DNA of 64,000 bases from Microbulbifer variabilis (GTDB lineage: Bacteria; Pseudomonadota; Gammaproteobacteria; Pseudomonadales; Cellvibrionaceae): the NCBI RefSeq assembly GCF_023716485.1, contig NZ_CP092418.1, forward strand, positions 2,153,001 through 2,217,000, read 5' to 3'. Below are positions 57,177 to 64,000 of this stretch, piece after piece (positions within the stretch are counted from its first letter, which is position 1; each line of letters opens with the position of its first letter). Both the position numbers and the translations under genes were made by a program. The notes beneath the pieces are model-generated. The model saw only the letters and a program-made list of their open reading frames with translations. It did not search any database and was not told the DNA's origin.

Positions 57177-58811
57177 ATGCAAAAATTAACCGCTTTCTCA
57201 ATTTCAGGTTTACTGTTGGGCGCGATATTCTTCGCTCTGAGCCTCACTCCTTCTCTGATTCCTCGCAATGCCTATGTGCAGGGTATTCTTTCCGGTTTTT
57301 CATTCACCGTTGGATATTCACTGTCTGTGCTGGTCCGCTATGTTTGGAAGTATTTGGGGGTTCCCGATATCCCGCTAGACCATCGGCAGCGACAAATACT
57401 GAGGGGGCTGATAATTATTTTGGGTGTCAGCCTTATTTTAGTTTTTCTTAGGCAGGGGACGGAGTGGCAGAATTCAGTGCGCTCATTGATGGGCATGCCG
57501 GCAATTTCTGGCGTCGCCCCAATTACGATTGGTGTTGTTGCGCTCTGCGTATTCCTGCTCTTTAGATGGGCAGGCAAAGGCTTTCTCAGGGTGGTTTTGC
57601 GCGTATCTGCCCGTTTAGAAAAGACTATCCCGCCAAGGGTGGCAGCCCTTACTGGGCTGCTTGTCGCGTTGCTACTTTATTGGAGTGTGTTGAATGGAGT
57701 GTTGTTGCAGTCGGGCCTCTATGCAGTCTCACTTATCTATGAAAAGCTGGATCTGATTGTTGTTGCGAACTTGCCGCCTCCGCAAGATCCCAGCAAGTCA
57801 GGTGGAGCGAACTCGCTACTTGCCTGGGATAGGTTGGGACATGAGGGGCGCCGATTTTTGTCTCTTGGGCCATCTGCGGAGGATATTCGGGAGGTTGCAG
57901 GGGAGGGCATGGACCCCATTAGAGTTTATGTGGGAGTACACTCAGCAGACACGCCACAGCAGCGTGCACTTTTGGCACTTGAAGAGTTGAAGCGCGTAAA
58001 GGCGTTTGAGCGAGAAATTTTGCTGATTGCAACCCCGGTTGGGGATGGCTGGATCGATCCAGGGGCAGTGAATTCTCTTGAATTTCTGTACCGAGGAGAT
58101 GTAGCTACAGTGGCCGTACAGTACTCGTATTTACCGGGCCCCATCGTATTGTTTACAGATGCTCAGTCGATCAGAACATCCGCTCGCATACTGTTCAAGG
58201 TGATTTACGATTACTGGGAGGAGTTACCGGTAAACACTCGCCCCAGACTTTATCTATACGGGCTGAGTTTAGGAGCCAAGCTCTCTGAAGACTCCTTTCA
58301 GTTCTACGATGTGATTGATAGCCCCATTAATGGTGCTCTTTGGGCTGGCCCTCCGTTTAGTATGCGGTCCTGGAGAATGATTACCGATAATCGTGATCCC
58401 GGCACCCCCGCTTGGCTCCCCCAGTTTAAAGGGGGAGAGGTGGTGCGCTTTGGAAATCAGTACGGTGGTTATTTGGGGCAGAAGCCCTGGGGTAGATTCC
58501 GTATCGCCTTCCTGCAGCATGCGAGTGATCCGATTGTCTTTTTTGACTTTCGCTGGGCGTTTCGCAGACCTGACTGGCTGGAGCGCCCCAGAGGGCCCGA
58601 TGTGTCTCCGGACCTTCGCTGGTTCCCTGTTGTCACTATGTTGCAGCTGTTAGCGGACTTTAATGTAGGGGTCACACCACGGGATTTCGGACACCGCTAT
58701 TCGGCAGCAGGATACACGCTCGCCTGGATTGCCCTGACCGAGCCTCCGGATTGGAGCGAGGCAGAGCTGCAGCGCCTGCGGGCTAAGCTAAAAATTTTTC
58801 CCAAGCGCTGA
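57177..58811 (+). CDS. Membrane alpha/beta-hydrolase (Abhydrolase_9 type), copy 2
   Basis: A 544-residue paralogue of the preceding gene, aligning without gaps, including the YGLSLGAKLSE elbow (Ser364) and the near-identical C-terminal block VRFGNQYGGYLGQKPWG. The N-terminal helices differ more than the hydrolase part, which suggests duplication followed by divergence in the membrane region. ATG 57177 matches the copy-1 start; an overlapping ATG at 57173 is in another frame. Substrate unknown. Confidence 0.85.
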   Translation: MQKLTAFSISGLLLGAIFFALSLTPSLIPRNAYVQGILSGFSFTVGYSLSVLVRYVWKYLGVPDIPLDHRQRQILRGLIIILGVSLILVFLRQGTEWQNSVRSLMGMPAISGVAPITIGVVALCVFLLFRWAGKGFLRVVLRVSARLEKTIPPRVAALTGLLVALLLYWSVLNGVLLQSGLYAVSLIYEKLDLIVVANLPPPQDPSKSGGANSLLAWDRLGHEGRRFLSLGPSAEDIREVAGEGMDPIRVYVGVHSADTPQQRALLALEELKRVKAFEREILLIATPVGDGWIDPGAVNSLEFLYRGDVATVAVQYSYLPGPIVLFTDAQSIRTSARILFKVIYDYWEELPVNTRPRLYLYGLSLGAKLSEDSFQFYDVIDSPINGALWAGPPFSMRSWRMITDNRDPGTPAWLPQFKGGEVVRFGNQYGGYLGQKPWGRFRIAFLQHASDPIVFFDFRWAFRRPDWLERPRGPDVSPDLRWFPVVTMLQLLADFNVGVTPRDFGHRYSAAGYTLAWIALTEPPDWSEAELQRLRAKLKIFPKR

Positions 58812-58862
58812 AGTTGTCTAAATCCTTGGATTTCTTGACTATTTTCCGTTTAAATCGGCTCT

Positions 58863-60104
58863 ATGTTAAAACCTGTCCCCCTTTTTATTGGCCTGAGATA
58901 TGTGGCTGCCCGCCGCAGGCAGCAGTTCATTTCCTTTATTAATGGCTTCTCCCTGATTGGCATGGCGTTGGGCGTTCTTGCCTTGATCGTCGTGACTTCT
59001 GTGATGAACGGCTTCGATCGTGAGTTGAAAACGCGAATATTGAGCGTGGTTCCCCACGGTTTTATCGAGCGCGAAGGCGGCTTGCAAGAGTGGCAGGGCG
59101 TGGCTCAGAAGCTTGAACAGCAGCCCCATGTGGAGGCGGTGAGTCCCTTTGTAAAAGGGTTTGCCCTGTTGAGCGCCTACGGCGATAGCCACGGGGTCGA
59201 GTTCCAAGGTGTAGATCCCAAGGCCCTACGCGATGTCTCTGAAGTGGGCGAACACATGGTGATGGGCAGCCTGGATGAGTTACAGCCCCGCAGTTACCAA
59301 ATAGTGCTCGGCCGTATTCTCGCCCAGCAGCTCAATGTGCTGCCCGGCGAGTCTGTCACTCTGACCCTGCCCGAGGTGGCAGTAACTCCCGCTGGTATCT
59401 TCCCACGCACCAAACGCTTTACCGTCGCCGGAGTTTTCTCGGTAGGCGCTCAGGTGGACCAAAATGTGGCATTGATGAATGTAGAGGATGCAGCCCGATT
59501 AATGCGCATGTCCGGCAGGGTGCAGGGATTACAGCTGCGTTTTGACGATATGGATAATGCTCTGGGTAGGGTTGAGCCCTACGCCGCGGCCCTCGGAGAG
59601 GGTTTTAGTGGTGAGGATTGGAGCCATTCCCAGGGAAGCCTGTTTCAGGCGGTGAAGATGGAGAAGACGGTGGTCACTTTAATGTTGATGATCATCGTAG
59701 CCGTAGCGGCTTTTAATATTGTCTCGGCCCTGGTGCTGATGGTGGCGGACAAGCGCTCCGATATCGCCGTGCTCAGAACCCTTGGGCTCACTTCACGCCA
59801 AATAATGGCAGTGTTCGTTGTCCAGGGCAGTGCGATCGGGCTGATAGGCGCATTTACCGGCGCCTTGCTGGGAATCCTAATCGCGCTCAATCTCACAGAG
59901 ATGGTGAGCTGGATGGAAAACCTTTTGGGCGCCAAGATTTTTGATCCGCGGGTATTTTTCGTGAGCTATTTGCCATCGGAGTTTCGTGTTGGCGATGCAG
60001 TGGTAGTCTTATCCGCCGCTATCTGTATGAGTTTATTAGCGACACTGCTGCCCGCATGGCGGGCGGCCCAAATCGAGCCAGCGGAAGCTTTGCGTTACGA
60101 ATAA
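58863..60104 (+). CDS. lolC: Lipoprotein-releasing ABC transporter permease LolC
   Basis: A 413-residue inner-membrane subunit of the LolCDE complex that extracts lipoproteins for transfer to LolA. One N-terminal helix (FINGFSLIGMALGVLALIVVTSVMNGF) is followed by a large periplasmic domain and three C-terminal helices (VVTLMLMIIVAVAAFNIVSALVLMV, and two after it). First gene of lolC-lolD-lolE; assigned LolC by position and similarity. Confidence 0.92.
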   Translation: MLKPVPLFIGLRYVAARRRQQFISFINGFSLIGMALGVLALIVVTSVMNGFDRELKTRILSVVPHGFIEREGGLQEWQGVAQKLEQQPHVEAVSPFVKGFALLSAYGDSHGVEFQGVDPKALRDVSEVGEHMVMGSLDELQPRSYQIVLGRILAQQLNVLPGESVTLTLPEVAVTPAGIFPRTKRFTVAGVFSVGAQVDQNVALMNVEDAARLMRMSGRVQGLQLRFDDMDNALGRVEPYAAALGEGFSGEDWSHSQGSLFQAVKMEKTVVTLMLMIIVAVAAFNIVSALVLMVADKRSDIAVLRTLGLTSRQIMAVFVVQGSAIGLIGAFTGALLGILIALNLTEMVSWMENLLGAKIFDPRVFFVSYLPSEFRVGDAVVVLSAAICMSLLATLLPAWRAAQIEPAEALRYE

Positions 60105-60176
60105 TTGTTATATAAATCATATAGATACGATCAGTATCTAAAGTGATTTCTCAAAATTTGGAAGCGGCAAATATTG

Positions 60177-60929
60177 ATGAATAGTCGAGTGGAAATAGAC
60201 ACTGAGAAGGCGAGGCCGGCAACGGCTCCCGGTGATGCTGTCCTGGCTTGCCGCCAGCTGCGCAAGAGCTATCGCCAGGGCGGCAGAGATCTTGAGGTTC
60301 TGCGTGGTGTGGAGTTGCAAGTAGAGCGGGGTGAGAAGCTTGCCATCGTGGGGGCCTCGGGCTCCGGCAAATCCACCTTGCTCAACTTACTCGGCGGGTT
60401 GGATACGCCGAGTAGTGGAAAGGTTTGGGTGGCTGGCCAGAACCTGGCGACACTCAATGCCAATGAGCGCGGCTGGTTGCGTAATAGCAGTCTGGGTTTT
60501 GTCTACCAGTTTCACCATCTGCTCAATGAATTCAGTGCCCTGGAAAATGTGGCAATGCCACTGCTGATCGGTAAGCACAGTGTGGCCAATGCCCGGACCG
60601 AGGCCAAATCCATGCTGGAAGCGGTAGGCCTGGGTGAGAGGGTTGATCATAAGCCTTCGCAGCTCTCCGGGGGAGAACGCCAGCGTGTAGCGATTGCGAG
60701 GGCGCTGGTGACTCGCCCTGCCTGTGTGCTGATGGATGAGCCCACCGGCAACCTGGATAGAACCACGGCAGGGGAGATTCACAAATTGATGGACCGACTC
60801 AATCAGGAGATGGGTATCAGCTTTGTGATTGTCACCCATGACCCGGACCTTGCCGCGGCCCTGGATCGCTGCTTGCACCTAGTGGATGGCGAGCTTCTCA
60901 GTGATTGGCACCAAGGTGATCATGTTTAA
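60177..60929 (+). CDS. lolD: Lipoprotein-releasing ABC transporter ATPase LolD
   Basis: A 250-residue cytosolic ATPase powering LolCDE. Walker [10 protein letters not shown] (residues 59-67), signature [15 protein letters not shown] and Walker [12 protein letters not shown] are all intact. ATG 60177 is used; a TTG immediately upstream (60174) is possible. Its end overlaps the lolE start by 8 bases. Confidence 0.95.
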   Translation: MNSRVEIDTEKARPATAPGDAVLACRQLRKSYRQGGRDLEVLRGVELQVERGEKLAIVGASGSGKSTLLNLLGGLDTPSSGKVWVAGQNLATLNANERGWLRNSSLGFVYQFHHLLNEFSALENVAMPLLIGKHSVANARTEAKSMLEAVGLGERVDHKPSQLSGGERQRVAIARALVTRPACVLMDEPTGNLDRTTAGEIHKLMDRLNQEMGISFVIVTHDPDLAAALDRCLHLVDGELLSDWHQGDHV

Positions 60930-62181
60930 GCCACTCCCAGCCTTTATCGGCCTGCGCTATGCCGGAGCCCAGCGCCGCAGCGATGACTCCGTAGGCCTGG
61001 TGTCATTTATTTCCGGCCTGTCGATGATTGGTCTGATTCTCGGCGTTGCCTTGATGATCGTGGTGATGTCGGTAATGAATGGCTTCGATCGCGAGCTGCG
61101 TGAGCGTATTCTCGGCATCATGCCCCACGCGACTATCTATAACGCCACTGTGGCGGTGGATTGGCCTGCTCTGCGCGATCAGCTGGCGGCGGATGCTGAG
61201 GTGGAGTCCGCGGCGGAAGTTTGGCAGGTGAACGCACTGGCTCGTCGTGGCAGCGAGGTTACACCACTGCTGGTGCAGGGGGTAAATCCGGACACCATCG
61301 TCAATGTATCGAATATCAATGATTTCCTCAGTTCCAATGCTTTTCCAGCCATGCTCGATGATTCCGAGCCGGGTGTAATTCTCGGGCGCGGAATCGCAGA
61401 AAAACTGGGAGTGGAGCAGGGCGATTACCTGTCTTTGATAGTGCCCAATAACGATGCGGCCTCGGGTAGCCGCCGCGCCGCTCGTGTGGCCGGTTTCAAG
61501 GTGGCGGAGGTCTTTCATTCTGGGACAGTTCTGGATCAATCTCTGGCCCTGGTTTCCTGGGAGCAGGCCCAGGGCCTGGCTGGCCAAAAGGGTGGCGCCG
61601 GCATCCAGTTACGTGTGAACGAGATGCTGGAAGCCAACTGGATTATGCGGCGACTTTTGAAAGACCTGCCTCGCGATGGCTATTACGGTACTGATTGGAG
61701 TCGCACCCACGGTAATCTCTACCAGGCGATCCAGATGTCCCGCAATCTGGTGGGGTTGCTGGTGCTGCTGATCATTGCCATTGCCGCTTTTAATGTGGTC
61801 TCGACTTTGGTGATGGTGGTAATCGACAAGCACTCGGATATCGCCATTCTGCGCACAATGGGCGCTAGCACACGGCAGATTCTCCTCGCCTTTGTCAGTC
61901 AGGGGGCGTTAGTGGGATTAGTTGGCGCACTCGTTGGCGGTGTATTGGGGGTCCTGGCTTCACTGGCGGTCACCGACCTGGTGGCGGGCCTTGAATCCAC
62001 ATTAGGCATTCAGTTCCTTAAGTCCGATGTGTACCCGGTGGATTATCTGCCATCAGAACTATCTTGGGCAGATGTGGCTTTAGTAGTTGGTGCGGGCTTC
62101 CTGCTCAGCCTGCTGGCCACGCTCTATCCTGCGTTCCAGGCCAGTCGTGTGCAACCTGCCGCGGCGCTGCGAAACGAATAG
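60922..62181 (+). CDS. lolE: Lipoprotein-releasing ABC transporter permease LolE
   Basis: A 419-residue paralogue of LolC with the same layout: first helix in [27 protein letters not shown], periplasmic domain, and three C-terminal helices. Together with LolC it makes a heterodimer, as in Enterobacteria, unlike species with a single LolF. ATG 60922, with AAGGTGA upstream, lies inside the lolD end; a longer frame from 60886 is non-homologous. Confidence 0.93.
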   Translation: MFKPLPAFIGLRYAGAQRRSDDSVGLVSFISGLSMIGLILGVALMIVVMSVMNGFDRELRERILGIMPHATIYNATVAVDWPALRDQLAADAEVESAAEVWQVNALARRGSEVTPLLVQGVNPDTIVNVSNINDFLSSNAFPAMLDDSEPGVILGRGIAEKLGVEQGDYLSLIVPNNDAASGSRRAARVAGFKVAEVFHSGTVLDQSLALVSWEQAQGLAGQKGGAGIQLRVNEMLEANWIMRRLLKDLPRDGYYGTDWSRTHGNLYQAIQMSRNLVGLLVLLIIAIAAFNVVSTLVMVVIDKHSDIAILRTMGASTRQILLAFVSQGALVGLVGALVGGVLGVLASLAVTDLVAGLESTLGIQFLKSDVYPVDYLPSELSWADVALVVGAGFLLSLLATLYPAFQASRVQPAAALRNE

Positions 62182-62191
62182 GCGGTTTTGA

Positions 62192-62614
62192 TTGGTGCCG
62201 AGCAAGGCTTTCCATGTTTTGCGCAAGCTGCTGCCGCTACCGGCGGCACTTACTGCCTGGGTCCTCGTTCTTGTGGCGAGCCTTAAATTTGAAAGCTGGC
62301 GGGTAATGACCTTCTGCCCGGATGGTATGCGCGAAGGATCTGTGTGCTATGCCGCAGGTTGGCAGGTCTTACCTCTATGGTTGATCTGCCTGGGCGCTAT
62401 GATCTCTGCCTTGGTGGTGGTTTGGGTGGTGGCCTTAACCGCCGCAGGAAGTCGGGTTAAGGCTGCATCCATATCTTTTTTGCTAGGGACTTTTGTAGCC
62501 CTGGCATTGGGGGCTGTCACCGATCATGCCCTGCCAGCATTGCTGGCCATAGCAGCAGGCGCTGCGGCTTTGGGTTGGGTCGACAAGTGCTTTGGAAGTG
62601 AGGCTAGCTGCTGA
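62192..62614 (+). CDS. Small integral membrane protein, unknown
   Basis: A 140-residue protein with four hydrophobic segments (around LTAWVLVLVASLKF, LPLWLICLGAMISALVVVWVVAL, SISFLLGTFVALALGAV, and ALLAIAAGAAALGW). It starts TTG or the next-codon GTG, 10 bases after lolE, and may be co-transcribed with it. Its end overlaps the convergent DUF2062 gene. Family not recognised. Confidence 0.6.
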   Translation: MVPSKAFHVLRKLLPLPAALTAWVLVLVASLKFESWRVMTFCPDGMREGSVCYAAGWQVLPLWLICLGAMISALVVVWVVALTAAGSRVKAASISFLLGTFVALALGAVTDHALPALLAIAAGAAALGWVDKCFGSEASC

Positions 62615-63131
62615 CCGCTGAGCGGCGCTCAATACGTAGCTTCCAGCGTTTTACTACATGCCAGCGCCACAGGGCGCGCATAGAAAAATAGGCGATAGTG
62701 GCAAAGAAAACCCCCGCCAGCACTGAGCCAAAAAACAGCGGCATCCAGATTTTCCCTACTTCTTCCGTCAACCACTCCCAAGAGAGCTCGATATCAAAGT
62801 CCACCGGGGGCGTGCCCAGAATCCATGCGCCCAGTTTATAGGTGCTGTAGAAGATTGCCGGCATAGTCACCGGATTGCTGATCCATACCAGAATAATCGA
62901 TAGCGGAAGATTGCAGCGCAGCCATAGAGCGAGCAGTGCGGCAATAATCATCTGCCCTGGCAATGGCAGGAAGCTGGTGAACACGCCAACGGCAAAGGCG
63001 ACTGAAACTGAGTGTCGGTTCAGGTGAAATAGGTTGGGATCGTGGAGAAGAGTCCCCAGAAACTTGAGCCCATTCTTGGCTCGGATTTCTTCGGGGCTTG
63101 GCAGCCATCGCCTGATAATACTCTTCGGCAT
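62604..63131 (-). CDS. DUF2062 membrane protein
   Basis: A 175-residue member of the DUF2062 family, function unknown. The family core is present: RHSVSVAFAVGVFTSFLPLPGQM, the ISNPVTMPAIFYSTYKLG segment and two further helices near the C-terminus. ATG 63131 (MPKSIIRRWLP) is preferred; the frame runs on to 63290, but that part is non-homologous and would overlap the divergent promoter region. Confidence 0.85.
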   Translation of the reverse strand: MPKSIIRRWLPSPEEIRAKNGLKFLGTLLHDPNLFHLNRHSVSVAFAVGVFTSFLPLPGQMIIAALLALWLRCNLPLSIILVWISNPVTMPAIFYSTYKLGAWILGTPPVDFDIELSWEWLTEEVGKIWMPLFFGSVLAGVFFATIAYFSMRALWRWHVVKRWKLRIERRSAVSS

Positions 63132-63337
63132 AACTCTATCTGAAACCTGGGTGCTGGCAGCCTTGTTAATGAGTGCTGTACCGGGGTTTGGAAAATTCGT
63201 TCGTCGGGATTTTTTCCCTACCCCAGATAAGCATAGAGCGCCCAGGGTGGTAGGGCATGCCGTATCTGGCGCGGGCGCTATTATGCCCACTTAGTGATGG
63301 CAAAACTACTACCGTGAAAGAAGTCATTTTACGCCAT

Positions 63338-63353
63338 TAATTGTCAACAATTA
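63338..63353. promoter_or_regulatory. Candidate GntR-regulator operator 1
   Basis: TAATTGT-CA-ACAATTA, with perfect 7-bp arms. Its 12-base core ATTGTCAACAAT differs at one position from the second site 74 bases downstream. Confidence 0.65.
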
Positions 63354-63413
63354 GTCATGTGGATTCGAGTTGACGCCCAGGTCGCACTCATTTATGGTCT
63401 GCAATCCCAAAGA

Positions 63414-63425
63414 ATTGTCGACAAT
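63414..63425. promoter_or_regulatory. Candidate GntR-regulator operator 2
   Basis: ATTGTCGACAAT, a perfect 12-bp palindrome, ends 11 bases before the GntR start codon. I recall similar sites being described for propionate (methylcitrate) regulators of the GntR family; that link needs checking. Confidence 0.65.
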
Positions 63426-63436
63426 GTTAAAGTCAT

Positions 63437-64000
63437 ATGGGTGTCACTGGAGCCAACAGCCCCTTGCGGGAGCCACATCAGAGCCTGGCTGAGCGCCTGT
63501 TTTTGACCTTGCGCGGTGAAATTGTGGAAGGTCGCATACCTGCAGGCAGCAAGATTAGTGAGCCGGAATTGGCCCGCCGCTTCAATGCCAGTCGCGGCAG
63601 TTTGCGTGAAGCCCTGATGCGTTTGGAGTCTCTGGGTTTGCTGGAGCGCCGGGTAAACATAGGTGCCCGTGTGGTGGAGCTGAGTGAGCGTGGTCTGCTG
63701 GAACTCTACGAAGTGCGCGAAGCTTTGGAGGGCATGGCCTGCCGCCTTGCCGCTGAGCAGCGCAGCGAGGAAGACCTGTTGGAACTGCGCCAGATGTTGT
63801 CGCGCCACGAACAGCAGGAAGAGCTGCAAGCCGGTAAGGCGTATTTTCAGCCGGAGGGAGACTTCGACTTCCATTTCCGTATTGTGCAGGCCTCGAAGAA
63901 TGATCTGCTGATCGACACCCTGTGCAACCGTCTTTATTACCGTGTTCGTATGTATCGCTATCAGCTGGGCATGGCCAGCCCCAGGGCACAGCGCGCTTTT
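63437..64000 (+). CDS. GntR-family (FCD) transcriptional regulator, 5' part
   Basis: The frame runs from ATG 63437 off the window end; 188 residues are visible. The N-terminal winged HTH (IPAGSKISEPELARRFNASRG, then SLREALMRLESLGLLERR) is followed by the start of an FCD ligand domain (LYEVREALEGMACRLAAEQ, then DFDFHFRIVQASKN and RMYRYQ). The sequence resembles regulators of the prp (2-methylcitrate) operon in Pseudomonas relatives; prpB and prpC would then be expected just downstream, outside the window. Upstream palindromes fit autoregulation. Confidence 0.85.
   Translation, partial: MGVTGANSPLREPHQSLAERLFLTLRGEIVEGRIPAGSKISEPELARRFNASRGSLREALMRLESLGLLERRVNIGARVVELSERGLLELYEVREALEGMACRLAAEQRSEEDLLELRQMLSRHEQQEELQAGKAYFQPEGDFDFHFRIVQASKNDLLIDTLCNRLYYRVRMYRYQLGMASPRAQRAF

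Larger units (their letters stand above)
63132..63436. other. Divergent intergenic region DUF2062 / GntR gene
   Basis: About 300 bases with no gene. It contains two matched palindromes, listed separately, that share ATTGTC-R-ACAAT, and the promoter of the GntR-type gene. Confidence 0.6.

Noticed and set aside
1-64000. CRISPR arrays, IS elements, tRNA or rRNA genes
   Set aside because: Looked for repeated spacers, transposase-like proteins, inverted terminal repeats and tRNA T-loop patterns; none found by eye.

Overview
The window reads as chromosome of a marine-type gammaproteobacterium. The support is the set of family hallmarks: cmoA/cmoB/cmoM tRNA wobble modification, a split LolC-LolD-LolE system, asnS, single-chain SdaA, PhhA with a TyrR/PhhR-type regulator, and several RND efflux systems. 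A Cellvibrionales/Microbulbifer-like host is my best guess, from general resemblance only. No rRNA, tRNA, IS element, prophage or CRISPR array was found.

Layout. 1-6.2 kb: 3' end of an RND pump gene, a large uncharacterised lipoprotein, and a serine hydrolase divergent from a MarR regulator. 6.4-21.9 kb: housekeeping block with sdaA, cmoB-cmoA, a large M16C peptidase, a DUF599 protein, a MazG-like gene with cmoM, a J-domain membrane protein, msrA, sseA, a TAP-type hydrolase, a TRIC-like channel, an EamA exporter and gcdH. 22.1-28.0 kb: complete NodT/MFP/RND efflux operon, then a CPA2 antiporter. 29.2-34.7 kb: Lrp regulator, phhA divergent from a TyrR/PhhR-like regulator carrying a perfect TyrR box at its start, an Mpo1-like protein, a CaiB/BaiF CoA-transferase (plausible partner of gcdH) and a VOC protein. 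34.9-38.2 kb: secreted unknown protein and tryptophanase behind a long AT-rich leader. 38.4-43.7 kb: TetR/MFP/RND operon preceded by a 42-bp inverted repeat. 44.2-47.5 kb: BlaI-like repressor, a BlaR1-like M56 membrane protease whose periplasmic part is an intact M23 peptidase domain, and a separate M23 endopeptidase. 47.9-53.2 kb: esterase, small unknown proteins, Tat-type GMC oxidoreductase. 53.2-64 kb: asnS, tandem duplicated membrane alpha/beta hydrolases, lolCDE, DUF2062 protein, and the 5' part of a GntR regulator with two matching palindromes upstream.

The strongest candidate for an undescribed system is 44.2-47.5 kb. Its repressor and membrane metalloprotease match the BlaI/BlaR1 signalling layout. 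The penicillin-binding sensor is replaced by a peptidoglycan-peptidase domain, the next gene encodes a cell-wall endopeptidase, and a perfect dyad sits between the -35 and -10 elements of the operon promoter. This suggests a cell-wall-responsive circuit controlling a murein hydrolase. The architecture is visible in the sequence; the function is inference.
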